Below, in pieces: positions 34,371-43,228 of a stretch of DNA of 64,000 bases. The notes under the pieces were generated by a model. That model did no database searches, was not told the origin of the DNA, and was given only the letters and a program-made list of their open reading frames with translations. Source of the stretch: Patiriisocius sp047731265. GTDB taxonomy: Bacteria > Bacteroidota > Bacteroidia > Flavobacteriales > Flavobacteriaceae. The position numbers and the translations under genes were made by a program. Positions within the stretch are counted from its first letter, which is position 1. Each line of letters opens with the position of its first letter. The DNA lies in contig NZ_CP159835.1 in the NCBI RefSeq assembly GCF_047731265.1, positions 1,178,001 to 1,242,000 on the forward strand, written 5' to 3'.

Positions 34371-34879
34371 AAAAAATAGCACTTGTTTTTTATTATATCT
34401 TTTTTTCAAAGCTCCCTCATTCTAGATATCTTGGTTTTACCAGCAGATGGAGGGTTTGGTACCTTTCTAAGGTTTTGAAAATAATGCCAAATGACCATAC
34501 TAGTAAGGTAGAACCTAATGTATACCTTTCTAATACCAAAGGACTCACAATAGGGTACAACTGCCGAATCAATGAAAATGTTTTTATCCAAGCCGCGACT
34601 ATTGGAAACAATGTTCTTGTTGCTCCCAACGTAGCCATCTTAAGTGTTAGCCATCATCACGAACGCATTGACATACCCATTGTAGCACAAGGAGATACGG
34701 AGTCTCAACCACCCCAGATACAAGATGATGTTTGGTTGGCTCGTAATGTAATTATCATGCCCGGTGTTACTATTGGTAAAGGAGCTATTGTTGCTGCAGG
34801 GGCTGTAGTTACTAAAGATGTAGTACCGTATACTATTGTAGGTGGAGTACCCGCAAAATTTATAAAAAAAAGAGGATGA
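34364..34879 (+). CDS. hexapeptide-repeat (LbH) acyltransferase
   Basis: This 171-residue protein carries left-handed beta-helix hexapeptide repeats over about residues 60-165, including IGNNVLVAPNVAIL, the SVSHHHE catalytic-His region and IGKGAIVAAGAVVTKDVVPYTIVGGVPAKFI. That places it with the maltose/galactoside O-acetyltransferase-type cytoplasmic enzymes. In capsule clusters these acetylate a sugar nucleotide or repeat unit. It overlaps the GT4 gene by 7 bases and the esterase gene by 4 bases (ATGA), so the three are translationally coupled. Confidence 0.9.
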   Translation: MLKKIALVFYYIFFSKLPHSRYLGFTSRWRVWYLSKVLKIMPNDHTSKVEPNVYLSNTKGLTIGYNCRINENVFIQAATIGNNVLVAPNVAILSVSHHHERIDIPIVAQGDTESQPPQIQDDVWLARNVIIMPGVTIGKGAIVAAGAVVTKDVVPYTIVGGVPAKFIKKRG

Positions 34880-35730
34880 AACATATTTTAGTTTTATTGA
34901 CGGCAGTTTTTCTAATTAGTTGCGCTACGGATGAGGATATTTTAGAAGAAATTAATATAAATCAAACAACCTTATTTATTATTGCGGGCCAAAGTAACGC
35001 AGCGGGTGTTGGAGACTCAGAAGACTCTATAATAAGAGACTTCCCTTGTTATGAATATACGTCAATCCTTGGGTCTTATATAACACTTGAAGACCCTGGA
35101 GGACAAAATGAATTAGGCTTTCAAAAAGCATTTACAGGTAGCTTTGCGCCTTCATTAGCCTATTCCTATTTAGAGTTAACTGGTGAAGAGGTTTATGTAG
35201 TGCAAACAGCAAGAGGAGGCAGTTCGTTAGTGCCGGCGGCAGAAACAATTGAAGGTGTAAATTGGAGCGATGGTGGAGACCTTTTAAGCAATAGCTTACT
35301 TAAGATAGATTTTGCAATAGACACCCTTCCTAATGCAAATGCAGAAAGCACAAACATAGTATTGGTATGGTCACAAGGAGAAAACGACGGTCTAGCTATT
35401 GGTGAGGGTGTTATCACCGTTCAACAATATGAATTGGGGTTAATAAATCTAATAAACCGGTACACAAATAAATATGGGCCAACTTTTTCTTTTGTTATTA
35501 TTGAAACGGGGAGACACGCAACTTGTGAATCTTGTGATGTTGGTAATGGCTTGGTGAGAGAAACTCAACAAAGAGTTGCGGCATCGTTGCCAAACACGTA
35601 CATTGGTTATAATAAAACAAAAGATTTTATTGAATTAGACTGGCTAAAAGATCCTGTACACTATAACCAAGAAGCTTTAAATGATATTGGGAATGTGGTT
35701 GCTAATTTCATTGCTCAAAACATATTGTAG
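34876..35730 (+). CDS. SASA-type carbohydrate esterase lipoprotein
   Basis: This 284-residue protein has a lipoprotein signal (LLTAVFLISC, Cys near residue 16). The nucleophile motif is AGQSNAAG near residues 37-44, VWSQGENDG in the middle, and DPVHYNQEA near the end gives the catalytic Asp/His. These features match the sialate O-acetylesterase/acetylxylan-esterase SASA (CE6-like) family, which removes O-acetyl groups from glycans. With a hexapeptide acetyltransferase gene right before it, a role in adjusting acetylation of the polymer outside the inner membrane is likely (inference). Confidence 0.85.
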   Translation: MKHILVLLTAVFLISCATDEDILEEININQTTLFIIAGQSNAAGVGDSEDSIIRDFPCYEYTSILGSYITLEDPGGQNELGFQKAFTGSFAPSLAYSYLELTGEEVYVVQTARGGSSLVPAAETIEGVNWSDGGDLLSNSLLKIDFAIDTLPNANAESTNIVLVWSQGENDGLAIGEGVITVQQYELGLINLINRYTNKYGPTFSFVIIETGRHATCESCDVGNGLVRETQQRVAASLPNTYIGYNKTKDFIELDWLKDPVHYNQEALNDIGNVVANFIAQNIL

Positions 35731-35739
35731 ACCTACTAG

Positions 35740-37020
35740 ATGACATCATTATTAAAAAAAACCATAACACTGCAAAAGAGCCATCTATACGGTGCTTTTT
35801 TAACTGCTTTTTTTTTACCCTTGTCTATTAAAATTAGCAATGTTTTTTTAATTCTTTTTTTTGCCAGCGCTTTTGGACTAGTTTTTTTTAATAAAAGTAA
35901 GCTACAAAACATTAATTATAAGCTGCTGTATTATACACTGCTTCCTTTGTTTATAATTAGTATTATTGGTCTATTGTATAGTGATCCACTGTTAATTGGC
36001 TCTAGTAAAATAGCTAAAAGTATTTCCTTTTTACTGTGTCCCATTATTTTGTTATTTTACAATAAAGATTCATTACAAACTATTAAAAAAGAATTGTTTC
36101 GTGGTATTATTTTGGGTTGTGTTCTTACTTTTTTAGTGCTATTGAGTTTTAATTTTTATGGTTATTATGCGACAAGACCTTTTTTACTTATTGATGATGA
36201 GCTTTTAAACTACTACTATACCTATTATAGTTTTACGAAGCCATTAGGAATTCACCCTACTTATTTGGGAACCTATGCATTGCTCGCAATAGCGATCTTA
36301 TTAACTCACTTCAAAAAGTTTTCAAAATACAGAAGAGTATTAGTTATGGTGATGATTGCCATATTATCTCTAGGCATTCTTTTTCTAAATTCTAGAGTAG
36401 TATTTTTATTATATGCATTGTTAATAGGCACTACTATGCTGGTACTACTAAGACAATGGTATCTAAAAAAGAAATTTTTATTGTTTTTTATAATGATAGC
36501 CGCGATAGGTGCTGGAGGCTTTTTTTCACACTATTTGTTGTCAGAAACATTCATTGTAACTAGAATGACAAAAGAGCTTTCTTGGGAGCTGTCAGATCAA
36601 AAAGATTCAAACTATAATCTAAACACAAAAGCAGATTCTCGTATTGCAAGATGGAAATCTGCAGTACAAGTCATTAAAGAAAAGCCCATATTTGGTTATG
36701 GGACCAAAATGGAGAAAACAGTTTTGAACAAACAATTTATAGAAGACGGTCTTCTTTCATCTGCAAAAAAAAGGTATGATTCGCATAACATGTATTTGTC
36801 TGTAAGTCTTGAATATGGGGCTTTAGGCCTACTATTATTTCTAATATATTTAATGACGAACCTTTATTATGCTGTGCTCAAAAAACGCGCACTAACCATT
36901 TTCTTTTTTGTAATAATTACAGTCGTTTGTTTATTTGAAAATTATCTTGCATTGAATGCAGGAATAACTTTTGTGGGGCTGTTTGGATCAGTGTTGTCTT
37001 ATATAAACCTAAAGGATTAG
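35740..37020 (+). CDS. O-antigen ligase/polymerase family protein (Wzy candidate 2)
   Basis: This 426-residue protein has about eleven membrane helices and a large periplasmic loop with ADSRIARWKSAVQVIKEKP, PIFGYGT and SHNMYLSVSLEYG. The last two are the RxxxW...GxG...HNxYL pattern of the Wzy_C (O-antigen ligase) domain. It could polymerise repeat units or ligate polymer to a lipid. It follows the esterase gene by 9 bases and precedes another membrane protein of similar type. Confidence 0.82.
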   Translation: MTSLLKKTITLQKSHLYGAFLTAFFLPLSIKISNVFLILFFASAFGLVFFNKSKLQNINYKLLYYTLLPLFIISIIGLLYSDPLLIGSSKIAKSISFLLCPIILLFYNKDSLQTIKKELFRGIILGCVLTFLVLLSFNFYGYYATRPFLLIDDELLNYYYTYYSFTKPLGIHPTYLGTYALLAIAILLTHFKKFSKYRRVLVMVMIAILSLGILFLNSRVVFLLYALLIGTTMLVLLRQWYLKKKFLLFFIMIAAIGAGGFFSHYLLSETFIVTRMTKELSWELSDQKDSNYNLNTKADSRIARWKSAVQVIKEKPIFGYGTKMEKTVLNKQFIEDGLLSSAKKRYDSHNMYLSVSLEYGALGLLLFLIYLMTNLYYAVLKKRALTIFFFVIITVVCLFENYLALNAGITFVGLFGSVLSYINLKD

Positions 37021-37024
37021 CCAC

Positions 37025-38158
37025 ATGGAGTTAAAACAACATTTTAATACTTATTTGCTTTCTTCGCTATTATTACTTTTTTTCATTTCTGAAGCGTATG
37101 GTAAAGTTTCAATCGTGTTTTTTCAGGATAAATCACAGGCAGCTAAATATATAAAACTGGGCGTTTTAATTTTCTTTACAGTAGCGCTCATCCAAGAAAA
37201 AAAACAATTGTTAAAGATTGCCCTGCTCTGCTGTTTTGTGGTAATTGGTCAATTTTTTTTGAAAGATGGATTTAGATTTGAAATCCTTACAAACTATGTC
37301 AAATTGCTATTTCCTTTACTTCTATTCTTTTATTTTAATCATCATAAAAATAATGTTAAAGCAAGAGTACTTGGCTTTAAGATGTTTGAAACAATACTCT
37401 TAATAAATAGTTGTTTAATTCTTGTGGGATTATTGTTTGACATCAATTTATTTTCAACCTATAGAGGATCAAGATTTGGATTTAATGGGCTATTAATAAC
37501 CTCTGCCACAGGATCCTATTTTTATGCTACTGCACTTTTTTATTTGTTGGTAAAACACAAAAGACAGTTCTTTAAAAAACCACTAGTTCTATTTACAATT
37601 GTATGCACCTTTTTGCTGGGCACTAAAGTTGGGTATGTTGCTATTTTTGTGGTAGTAGCCTCCTTTGTAATACATTTCATTTCAATTAAAAAAAAGAAGG
37701 CGCCGCTACTTCTATTGGCGCTAGTTACAACCGTCGCTTTGGCAGCATACGTATTCTTTTTTAAGTTTGGATTATTTAACAAAATTAGGGTTGAAGACGG
37801 CTTGATCTCTTCCATACTATCATATAGAGATAATTTATTAGTAGAAATAACCCTTCCATATATCCAAGAATATTGGGCCACCATACATTATATTTTGGGA
37901 GGAATAACAGATTTACAGATTAGATCTCAATTAGGCTTTATTGATGTTTTTCTTTTTTGGGGCATAATAGGGGGTCTGCTATATTTATATTTTTATGCAA
38001 AAAGCTACATCACTTTTAAATGCACTAATACTAGTTTGTATTTTATTTTACTTTTTGTATTTATAGTATTTTTATCTGGCAATTTTTTTGAGAATGCTTC
38101 ATTAGCAATTTACTTATTAGTAATTCGAGAAAAAATCTTAGAGTCTCAAAAAAATTAA
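37025..38158 (+). CDS. polytopic membrane protein, possible Wzy polymerase (candidate 3)
   Basis: This 377-residue protein has about ten hydrophobic segments. A region resembling Wzy proteins is seen: LLGTKVGYVAIFVV near 197-210, and a loop with SSILSYRDNLL and YILGGITDLQIRSQLGFIDVFLFWGIIGGLL near the end. No clear ligase HNxYL motif is present, so the function is less certain than for its neighbour. The gene starts 4 bases after the previous stop. It could be the true repeat-unit polymerase of the cluster. Confidence 0.55.
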   Translation: MELKQHFNTYLLSSLLLLFFISEAYGKVSIVFFQDKSQAAKYIKLGVLIFFTVALIQEKKQLLKIALLCCFVVIGQFFLKDGFRFEILTNYVKLLFPLLLFFYFNHHKNNVKARVLGFKMFETILLINSCLILVGLLFDINLFSTYRGSRFGFNGLLITSATGSYFYATALFYLLVKHKRQFFKKPLVLFTIVCTFLLGTKVGYVAIFVVVASFVIHFISIKKKKAPLLLLALVTTVALAAYVFFFKFGLFNKIRVEDGLISSILSYRDNLLVEITLPYIQEYWATIHYILGGITDLQIRSQLGFIDVFLFWGIIGGLLYLYFYAKSYITFKCTNTSLYFILLFVFIVFLSGNFFENASLAIYLLVIREKILESQKN

Positions 38159-38166
38159 ATGAATAA

Positions 38167-39195
38167 ATGAATAAATTAAAAACTAAAAGACTAGAATCTA
38201 TTGATTTTTTGAGGGGTATAGCATCGTTATCTGTTGTGTTATTTCATATAACTCATACTAAAGGGTTTTTAGATCCAGAAGGCATTGTTTATAACACTTT
38301 CAGAGGTGGAGGTGAATTTGGAGTATTTGTCTTTTTTGTTATCTCTGGATATATTATTCCATATTCAATGTATAAATCAAATTTCAAAATTTCAAATTTC
38401 AAATCATTTTTCTTTAAAAGAATTATTCGAATAGAGCCTGTATTTGTTTTATCTATTTTTTTTACCGCGTCAATCTATATCATCTTAAGTAGACTTCCAG
38501 ATATATATTGGGGATGGGGAGAATATAATGTGGATTTTTCAAATTTTATTTTGCATTTGGGATACCTCATAAGCTTTGTGGCATCAGAAAACTGGATTAA
38601 CCCTGTCTATTGGTCATTGGGTATAGAGTTTCAATATTATCTTTTAATAGGTTTGATTTATCCGGCATTTGTAGGAAATAAAAAGCTGCTTAACACGTTA
38701 TTTCTATTAGTAGTTACGATTTTATGTTGGGCTATATTTCTTATTTTAATAAAAGGGACATATCTCCATTATGGAAGTTTAATTTTTCAATATTTTCCAG
38801 TGTTTATAGTTGGAATAACGATATTTCAACTAAAGGAAAATTTAATTAGCAAGTATTCATATGTCTTAATAAACATACTTATTATTGGTTTGTGTTTTAC
38901 TGAATTTAAGCTAGGTGTTATTCTTGCTATTTTATTTGCAACTATTGTCTTATTTCTGATGAAAAAAAGCCCTAAAATTTTTCTATTTTTAGGGAAAATT
39001 AGTTTCTCAATGTACCTTTTACACGTTCCTCTAGGTGGAGGTTTTTCAAAATTAATAATACCTCATGTTAAGGATGATTCAACCCGAACCATATTAATTT
39101 TATTATCCGTCATACCCATAATTGTAATTTCCTGGTTGTTTTATAAAATAGTTGAAGAACCTTGTATTAGTCTTTCAAAACGCATTAAATATTAA
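38167..39195 (+). CDS. acyltransferase family 3 (OafA/NolL-type) membrane protein
   Basis: This 342-residue protein has ten membrane helices. SIDFLRGIASLSVVLFHI near residues 10-27 contains the conserved RGxAxxxVxxFH motif with the catalytic His. NPVYWSLGIEFQYYLLIG near 150 and ISFSMYLLHVPL near the end are also hallmarks of Acyl_transf_3. These proteins O-acylate surface sugars from the periplasmic side. It is the third acyltransferase type in the locus. A degenerate stretch of about 470 bases follows. Confidence 0.93.
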   Translation: MNKLKTKRLESIDFLRGIASLSVVLFHITHTKGFLDPEGIVYNTFRGGGEFGVFVFFVISGYIIPYSMYKSNFKISNFKSFFFKRIIRIEPVFVLSIFFTASIYIILSRLPDIYWGWGEYNVDFSNFILHLGYLISFVASENWINPVYWSLGIEFQYYLLIGLIYPAFVGNKKLLNTLFLLVVTILCWAIFLILIKGTYLHYGSLIFQYFPVFIVGITIFQLKENLISKYSYVLINILIIGLCFTEFKLGVILAILFATIVLFLMKKSPKIFLFLGKISFSMYLLHVPLGGGFSKLIIPHVKDDSTRTILILLSVIPIIVISWLFYKIVEEPCISLSKRIKY

Positions 39196-39667
39196 TTTAG
39201 TTCCACTTGGTATTCTAATAATTATAATCGGAAGACTTTTTCAACTAGACCCTTAATAATCTATCAGCCTGAGAGAGATTTATAGTCGTTGGGTGAAGAA
39301 AACATTATAAGATCTATTAATTGTTATATACCCAAATAAGCAACCACTTTAAGGATTCAATTATCCAACAAAAGTGTGGTTTGAAACATATAATGATCAA
39401 ATACTGCAATTACTTACCAAGACAACCTCGCAGTTTTCGTCATATTTTGATGTAGATGAAGTAGCAAAAGTTGTAAAAGCTCACAAAAATGGGATAAATA
39501 AAGAAAAAGAAATATTTTTATTATTGGTTTAAAGAATTTAAACAATAAAATATTGTGAGGTTTTGACACTATTATCTTGGAAACAAATGTGTTTAAGTTT
39601 TACTATCCATTGTGTTCTTTATTGTATTTTTGGACACCAAGTTTTTTTAAGGGAACACCCAATAGAA
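39196..39667 (+). other. 472-base degenerate intergenic stretch with a gene remnant
   Basis: The stretch between the OafA-type gene and wecG has no intact gene. It contains the 60-codon asparagine-synthase-like remnant at 39353-39532. The part before it (39196-39352) is broken by stops in all frames that I checked and shows no recognisable protein. This is the only long gene-free region inside the polysaccharide locus. Confidence 0.7.
39353..39532 (+). pseudogene. C-terminal remnant of asparagine synthase-like protein
   Basis: An open stretch of 60 codons ends at TAA 39532. It reads GFNYPTKVWFETYND, then SYFDVDEVAKVVKAHKNG, then KEKEIFLLLV. This has the shape of the end of asparagine synthase (glutamine-hydrolysing), which typically shows KxGF..P...W followed by a helix with HxxG and a final LLxLExW. 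In the same frame upstream, YPNKQPL then a stop codon precedes GF, consistent with decay. No start codon or upstream domain survives. AsnB-like amidotransferases are common in capsule loci and amidate uronic acids. Loss would remove that modification here (inference). Confidence 0.5.
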
Positions 39668-40408
39668 ATGACCATTATAAGCATACTCAATACAACCATT
39701 CACAATCTGTCAATGGAGCAAACCCTGGATCTTATTCATAAAGCAATTCAAGAGAAAAAGCAAATCCACCACGTTGTCGTGAACGCAGGTAAAATGGTGG
39801 CAATGCAAAAAGACGCGCAGCTTAGACAAAGTGTCAATAATAGTGATATTATTAATGCTGACGGTCAGGCTGTAGTATGGGCAAGTAAATTTTTAGGAAA
39901 ACCATTAAAAGAGCGCGTAGCCGGCATTGATTTAATGGAAAACTTGGTTGAAATGGCCCACAAAAAAGACTATAAAATTTTTCTGTTTGGAGCTAAAGAA
40001 GAAGTGGTTTCAGAAACGGTAAAAATTTATCAACAAAAACACAACCCAAATATAATTGCAGGTTATCGCAACGGCTATTTCAAAAAAGAAGACGAGGTTG
40101 GGATTGCAAAACAAATAAGTGATAGTGGTGCACAACTCTTGTTTGTAGCAATTACCTCTCCAATTAAAGAAAATTTTTTATACAAACATCGCAAAGCCTT
40201 AAAGAATATTAACTTAATAATGGGCGTTGGCGGAAGCTTTGATGTAATTTCAGGCAAAACAAAACGAGCCCCAGTATGGATGCAAAATGCTGGTTTGGAG
40301 TGGTTTTATAGATTTGCTCAAGAACCCAAGCGCATGTGGAAACGCTATTTAGTAGGGAACACCACATTTATGTATTTGGTTTTAAAAGAAAAGTTGAAGC
40401 GCAGCTAA
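39668..40408 (+). CDS. wecG: WecG/TagA/CpsF family glycosyltransferase
   Basis: The Met at 39668 (MTIISILNTTIHNLSMEQ) gives 246 residues, the normal size of the family. A longer in-frame start at 39563 adds 35 unrelated residues. The motifs VVNAGKMVAMQKD, NADGQAVVWASKFLG, ERVAGIDLMENL and FLFGAKEE fit GT26 enzymes, with GVGGSFDVISGKTKRAPVWMQNAGLEWFYR at the end (the conserved GGxFD and LEW motifs). Family members transfer ManNAc or ManNAcA. WecB and WecC in the same locus supply that donor, so ManNAcA transfer is a good guess. Confidence 0.92.
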   Translation: MTIISILNTTIHNLSMEQTLDLIHKAIQEKKQIHHVVVNAGKMVAMQKDAQLRQSVNNSDIINADGQAVVWASKFLGKPLKERVAGIDLMENLVEMAHKKDYKIFLFGAKEEVVSETVKIYQQKHNPNIIAGYRNGYFKKEDEVGIAKQISDSGAQLLFVAITSPIKENFLYKHRKALKNINLIMGVGGSFDVISGKTKRAPVWMQNAGLEWFYRFAQEPKRMWKRYLVGNTTFMYLVLKEKLKRS

Positions 40409-40465
40409 TCAAATTGTCATATTCTCATTATCTTTCGAAGGAAATAAACAACCGCAAGTTTTACT

Positions 40466-41701
40466 ATGAAGATTATCCTTGCCGCCATTTACCCATTTGC
40501 ATTTATGCTCCTGTTTCTCATCATTCCTTTTGATGAGTATGTGCGTGCGTTGCCCAATATTTTGTTTCTCATTTTAGTGATCACATTTCCCTCTATTATA
40601 AAGCGGGAGCATTTTTTTAAAATCAATAAAGTGCCGTTTTTTATTTTATTGGTTTTCTTTTTATATACCCTTTTAAACAGTGTTTTTTCTCAAACAATAG
40701 ATGGGGATATTAACAGCATAAAAAAAATGGGGCTAGCCATCGGGTTAGTCGTTTTGTATTTGCCCGTTCAGCACGATAGAAAAGTTCAAAAGGCAATAAT
40801 AGCCTCTTCCATTGCCGCGATCTTAATTTCGATAGTTAGTATTATTTATTCAGCAAACACCGTCGAGGGTTTTGAGTTTTGGGATTCACAAATGACCATT
40901 GAGGCGCTCTTGATTGATAGGTTGTATTTAGGGATGATAAGTGTTTTAAGCGTTTTATTCTCGTACTATGCAATGCGTAAAAAATACCATCCAAACAATA
41001 GATATTATCTAGGTGCCATCATAGTAAATGTCCTCTTTGTGTTTTTAGTGGTTTCAAAAATTGCGGCATTGGCACTCATTGCAATGCTATTACTAAGGCA
41101 ATGCTACGGAAAGAAAAGGGTGTTGAGATTGGCAACTACGGCAGGGGTACTTGTTCTATTAATGGCAGCATTGTTTTTGTTCAAATATCAAACTCAAAAA
41201 GAAGATGCGAATACGAGCAGCTATAAAGAGACCATTATAAATACAATAAAGAATACACAAATTCTCGATACACGCTATACCACTTGGAGCTGTAGTTGGA
41301 AGATTCTCCAAGATCAAGGAATTACCGCAACGGGAATTGGATTAGATCGTACAAAAGAAAACCTGGTTGCCTGTTACACAAATACTATGCAAGAAGGTGA
41401 AACTAAAGATAGATTTATCGATCAAAGTTACAATACTCACAATCAGTTTTTAGATATTTTAATAAGTGAAGGTGTTATTGGGCTCCTTTTATTTATTGGA
41501 CTTATAGTGGCTTTGTTCTTCTATAATCGCAACAATTATTTTCAGACAGCAATGCTCGTGTTATTCTGTTTGTACTGTCTGGTCGAAAATGTTTTTCATC
41601 GCCAGATTGGATCGTATTACATTGGGTTGATGCTTATTATTCTTTTAGCAAATAGTACGTATTTAAAAATGAATGATAACAAAGAATTGAAAAACAACTA
41701 G
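40466..41701 (+). CDS. O-antigen ligase family protein (Wzy/WaaL candidate 4)
   Basis: This 411-residue protein has about eleven membrane helices and a periplasmic loop with DTRYTTWSCSWKILQDQGITATGIG followed by YNTHNQFLDILISEGVIGLLLF. This is the Wzy_C pattern of R...W, GxG and HNxxL. Candidates are the lipid ligase or a second polymerase. It follows wecG by 57 bases and precedes ugd by 163 bases, a gap in which I see no gene. Confidence 0.8.
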   Translation: MKIILAAIYPFAFMLLFLIIPFDEYVRALPNILFLILVITFPSIIKREHFFKINKVPFFILLVFFLYTLLNSVFSQTIDGDINSIKKMGLAIGLVVLYLPVQHDRKVQKAIIASSIAAILISIVSIIYSANTVEGFEFWDSQMTIEALLIDRLYLGMISVLSVLFSYYAMRKKYHPNNRYYLGAIIVNVLFVFLVVSKIAALALIAMLLLRQCYGKKRVLRLATTAGVLVLLMAALFLFKYQTQKEDANTSSYKETIINTIKNTQILDTRYTTWSCSWKILQDQGITATGIGLDRTKENLVACYTNTMQEGETKDRFIDQSYNTHNQFLDILISEGVIGLLLFIGLIVALFFYNRNNYFQTAMLVLFCLYCLVENVFHRQIGSYYIGLMLIILLANSTYLKMNDNKELKNN

Positions 41702-41864
41702 CAAAATGTATTTTTGTGGAAAGGAAAAAATGAGCTACAAATTTCTCGTCAAAATAGATTTTTAACCCTTTCCTTTTGAAGATGCCTAGAGAAGCCATTG
41801 GAATGGGATGTTTTCTAGTATAAAAGTTAAAAAGCCACTAATTAAAAATACAGCAGGAAGTAAA

Positions 41865-43178
41865 ATGAAAATAACAGTTGTAGGAACAGGATATGTTGGA
41901 TTAGTCACAGGAACATGTCTTGCTGAAACAGGTAACGAAGTAGTTTGTGTTGACATTGATGCAGAAAAGGTTGGTAAAATGCAGCAAGGTATTGTGCCAA
42001 TCTACGAACCACACTTGGATGTTATTTTTGACCGAAACATCAACGCAGGGAGACTCACATTTACAACTTCATTAGAGGAAGGACTTGAACACGGCGAAAT
42101 TGTGTTTTTGGCACTGCCAACCCCTGAAGACGAAGACGGTAGTGCAGACTTACGCTACGTTTTAGGGGTGAGCGAAGAAATAGGACAAAAAATAAAAAGC
42201 TATAAAGTAATTGTAGATAAAAGTACGGTACCCGTTGGTACAGCAGAAAAAGTACATGCAATTATTGCCAAAAACGCGGGGTGTGAATTTGATGTAGTCT
42301 CAAACCCAGAATTTTTAAGAGAGGGTTTTGCGGTAGATGATTTCTTAAAGCCAGAGCGCATCGTAGTTGGGTCCAGCAGTGAAAGAGCTACTGCGCTAAT
42401 GAGGAAGCTATACAGCCCTTTTGTTCGCTCAGGAAATCCAATCATAATAATGGATGAAAAAAGTGCGGAGCTTACTAAATATGCCGCAAACAGTTTCTTA
42501 GCAACCAAGATTACTTTTATGAACGAGATAGCGAACTACTGCGAAAAAGTGGGCGCAGATGTTGATAAAGTGCGCGTTGGGATGGGTACAGATTCTAGAA
42601 TTGGCAAGCGCTTCCTGTTTCCAGGAATTGGCTACGGAGGATCCTGTTTTCCTAAAGATGTAAAAGCATTACAAAAAGCAGGGAGTGATCAAAATTATGA
42701 CTTCAAGATATTAGAAGCTGTAATTGATGTTAATAATACACAAAAGACAATTTTACTTCCAAAGATTGAATCTTATTTTAAAGGAAATCTAAAAGGAAAA
42801 ACAATTGCTATTTGGGGTTTGGCTTTCAAGCCTGAAACAGATGATATACGCGAGGCGCCTTCCCTATATATGATGAAAGAATTACTTGAAAAAGGAGCCA
42901 AACTACAAGTGTTTGATCCAGAGGCAATGCCTAATATAAAGAAGCGATTTGGTGCTAATTTAATATATGCTGAAGCGATGTACGACGCCTTAGAAAATGC
43001 AGACGCACTATTAATTTGTACCGAATGGAGCATTTTTAGAACACTCGATTTTGACAAAGCAAAGCAACTACTTAACAATCCAATCATCTTTGATGGTAGA
43101 AACCTATACAATTTAGAAGATATGGGAGATGCCGGCTTTGGGTATATCTCTATTGGGAGGAAAGAAGTTGGTGTATAA
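41865..43178 (+). CDS. ugd: UDP-glucose 6-dehydrogenase
   Basis: The Met at 41865 (MKITVVGTGYVGLVTGTCLAE) gives 437 residues. An upstream in-frame Met at 41808 adds 19 residues that do not fit. The NAD-binding motif GTGYVGL, KSTVPVGTAE, NPEFLREGFAV and the catalytic Cys in GYGGSCFPKDVKAL are all present. The product, UDP-glucuronic acid, is the precursor for the next enzyme (UDP-xylose synthase) and is the uronic acid a glucuronyl C5-epimerase would need in the polymer. A 163-base gap precedes it, so it may have its own promoter. Confidence 0.96.
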   Translation: MKITVVGTGYVGLVTGTCLAETGNEVVCVDIDAEKVGKMQQGIVPIYEPHLDVIFDRNINAGRLTFTTSLEEGLEHGEIVFLALPTPEDEDGSADLRYVLGVSEEIGQKIKSYKVIVDKSTVPVGTAEKVHAIIAKNAGCEFDVVSNPEFLREGFAVDDFLKPERIVVGSSSERATALMRKLYSPFVRSGNPIIIMDEKSAELTKYAANSFLATKITFMNEIANYCEKVGADVDKVRVGMGTDSRIGKRFLFPGIGYGGSCFPKDVKALQKAGSDQNYDFKILEAVIDVNNTQKTILLPKIESYFKGNLKGKTIAIWGLAFKPETDDIREAPSLYMMKELLEKGAKLQVFDPEAMPNIKKRFGANLIYAEAMYDALENADALLICTEWSIFRTLDFDKAKQLLNNPIIFDGRNLYNLEDMGDAGFGYISIGRKEVGV

Positions 43179-43228
43179 GCAGTTTAAAAGAACAATAAAT
43201 TTTACGGTGTGCGAATCAATAAACAAGC

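Noticed and set aside
39563..39667. N-terminal extension of the WecG-type protein
   Set aside because: The extra 35 residues do not resemble the family, and the Met at 39668 yields the normal N-terminus and length.
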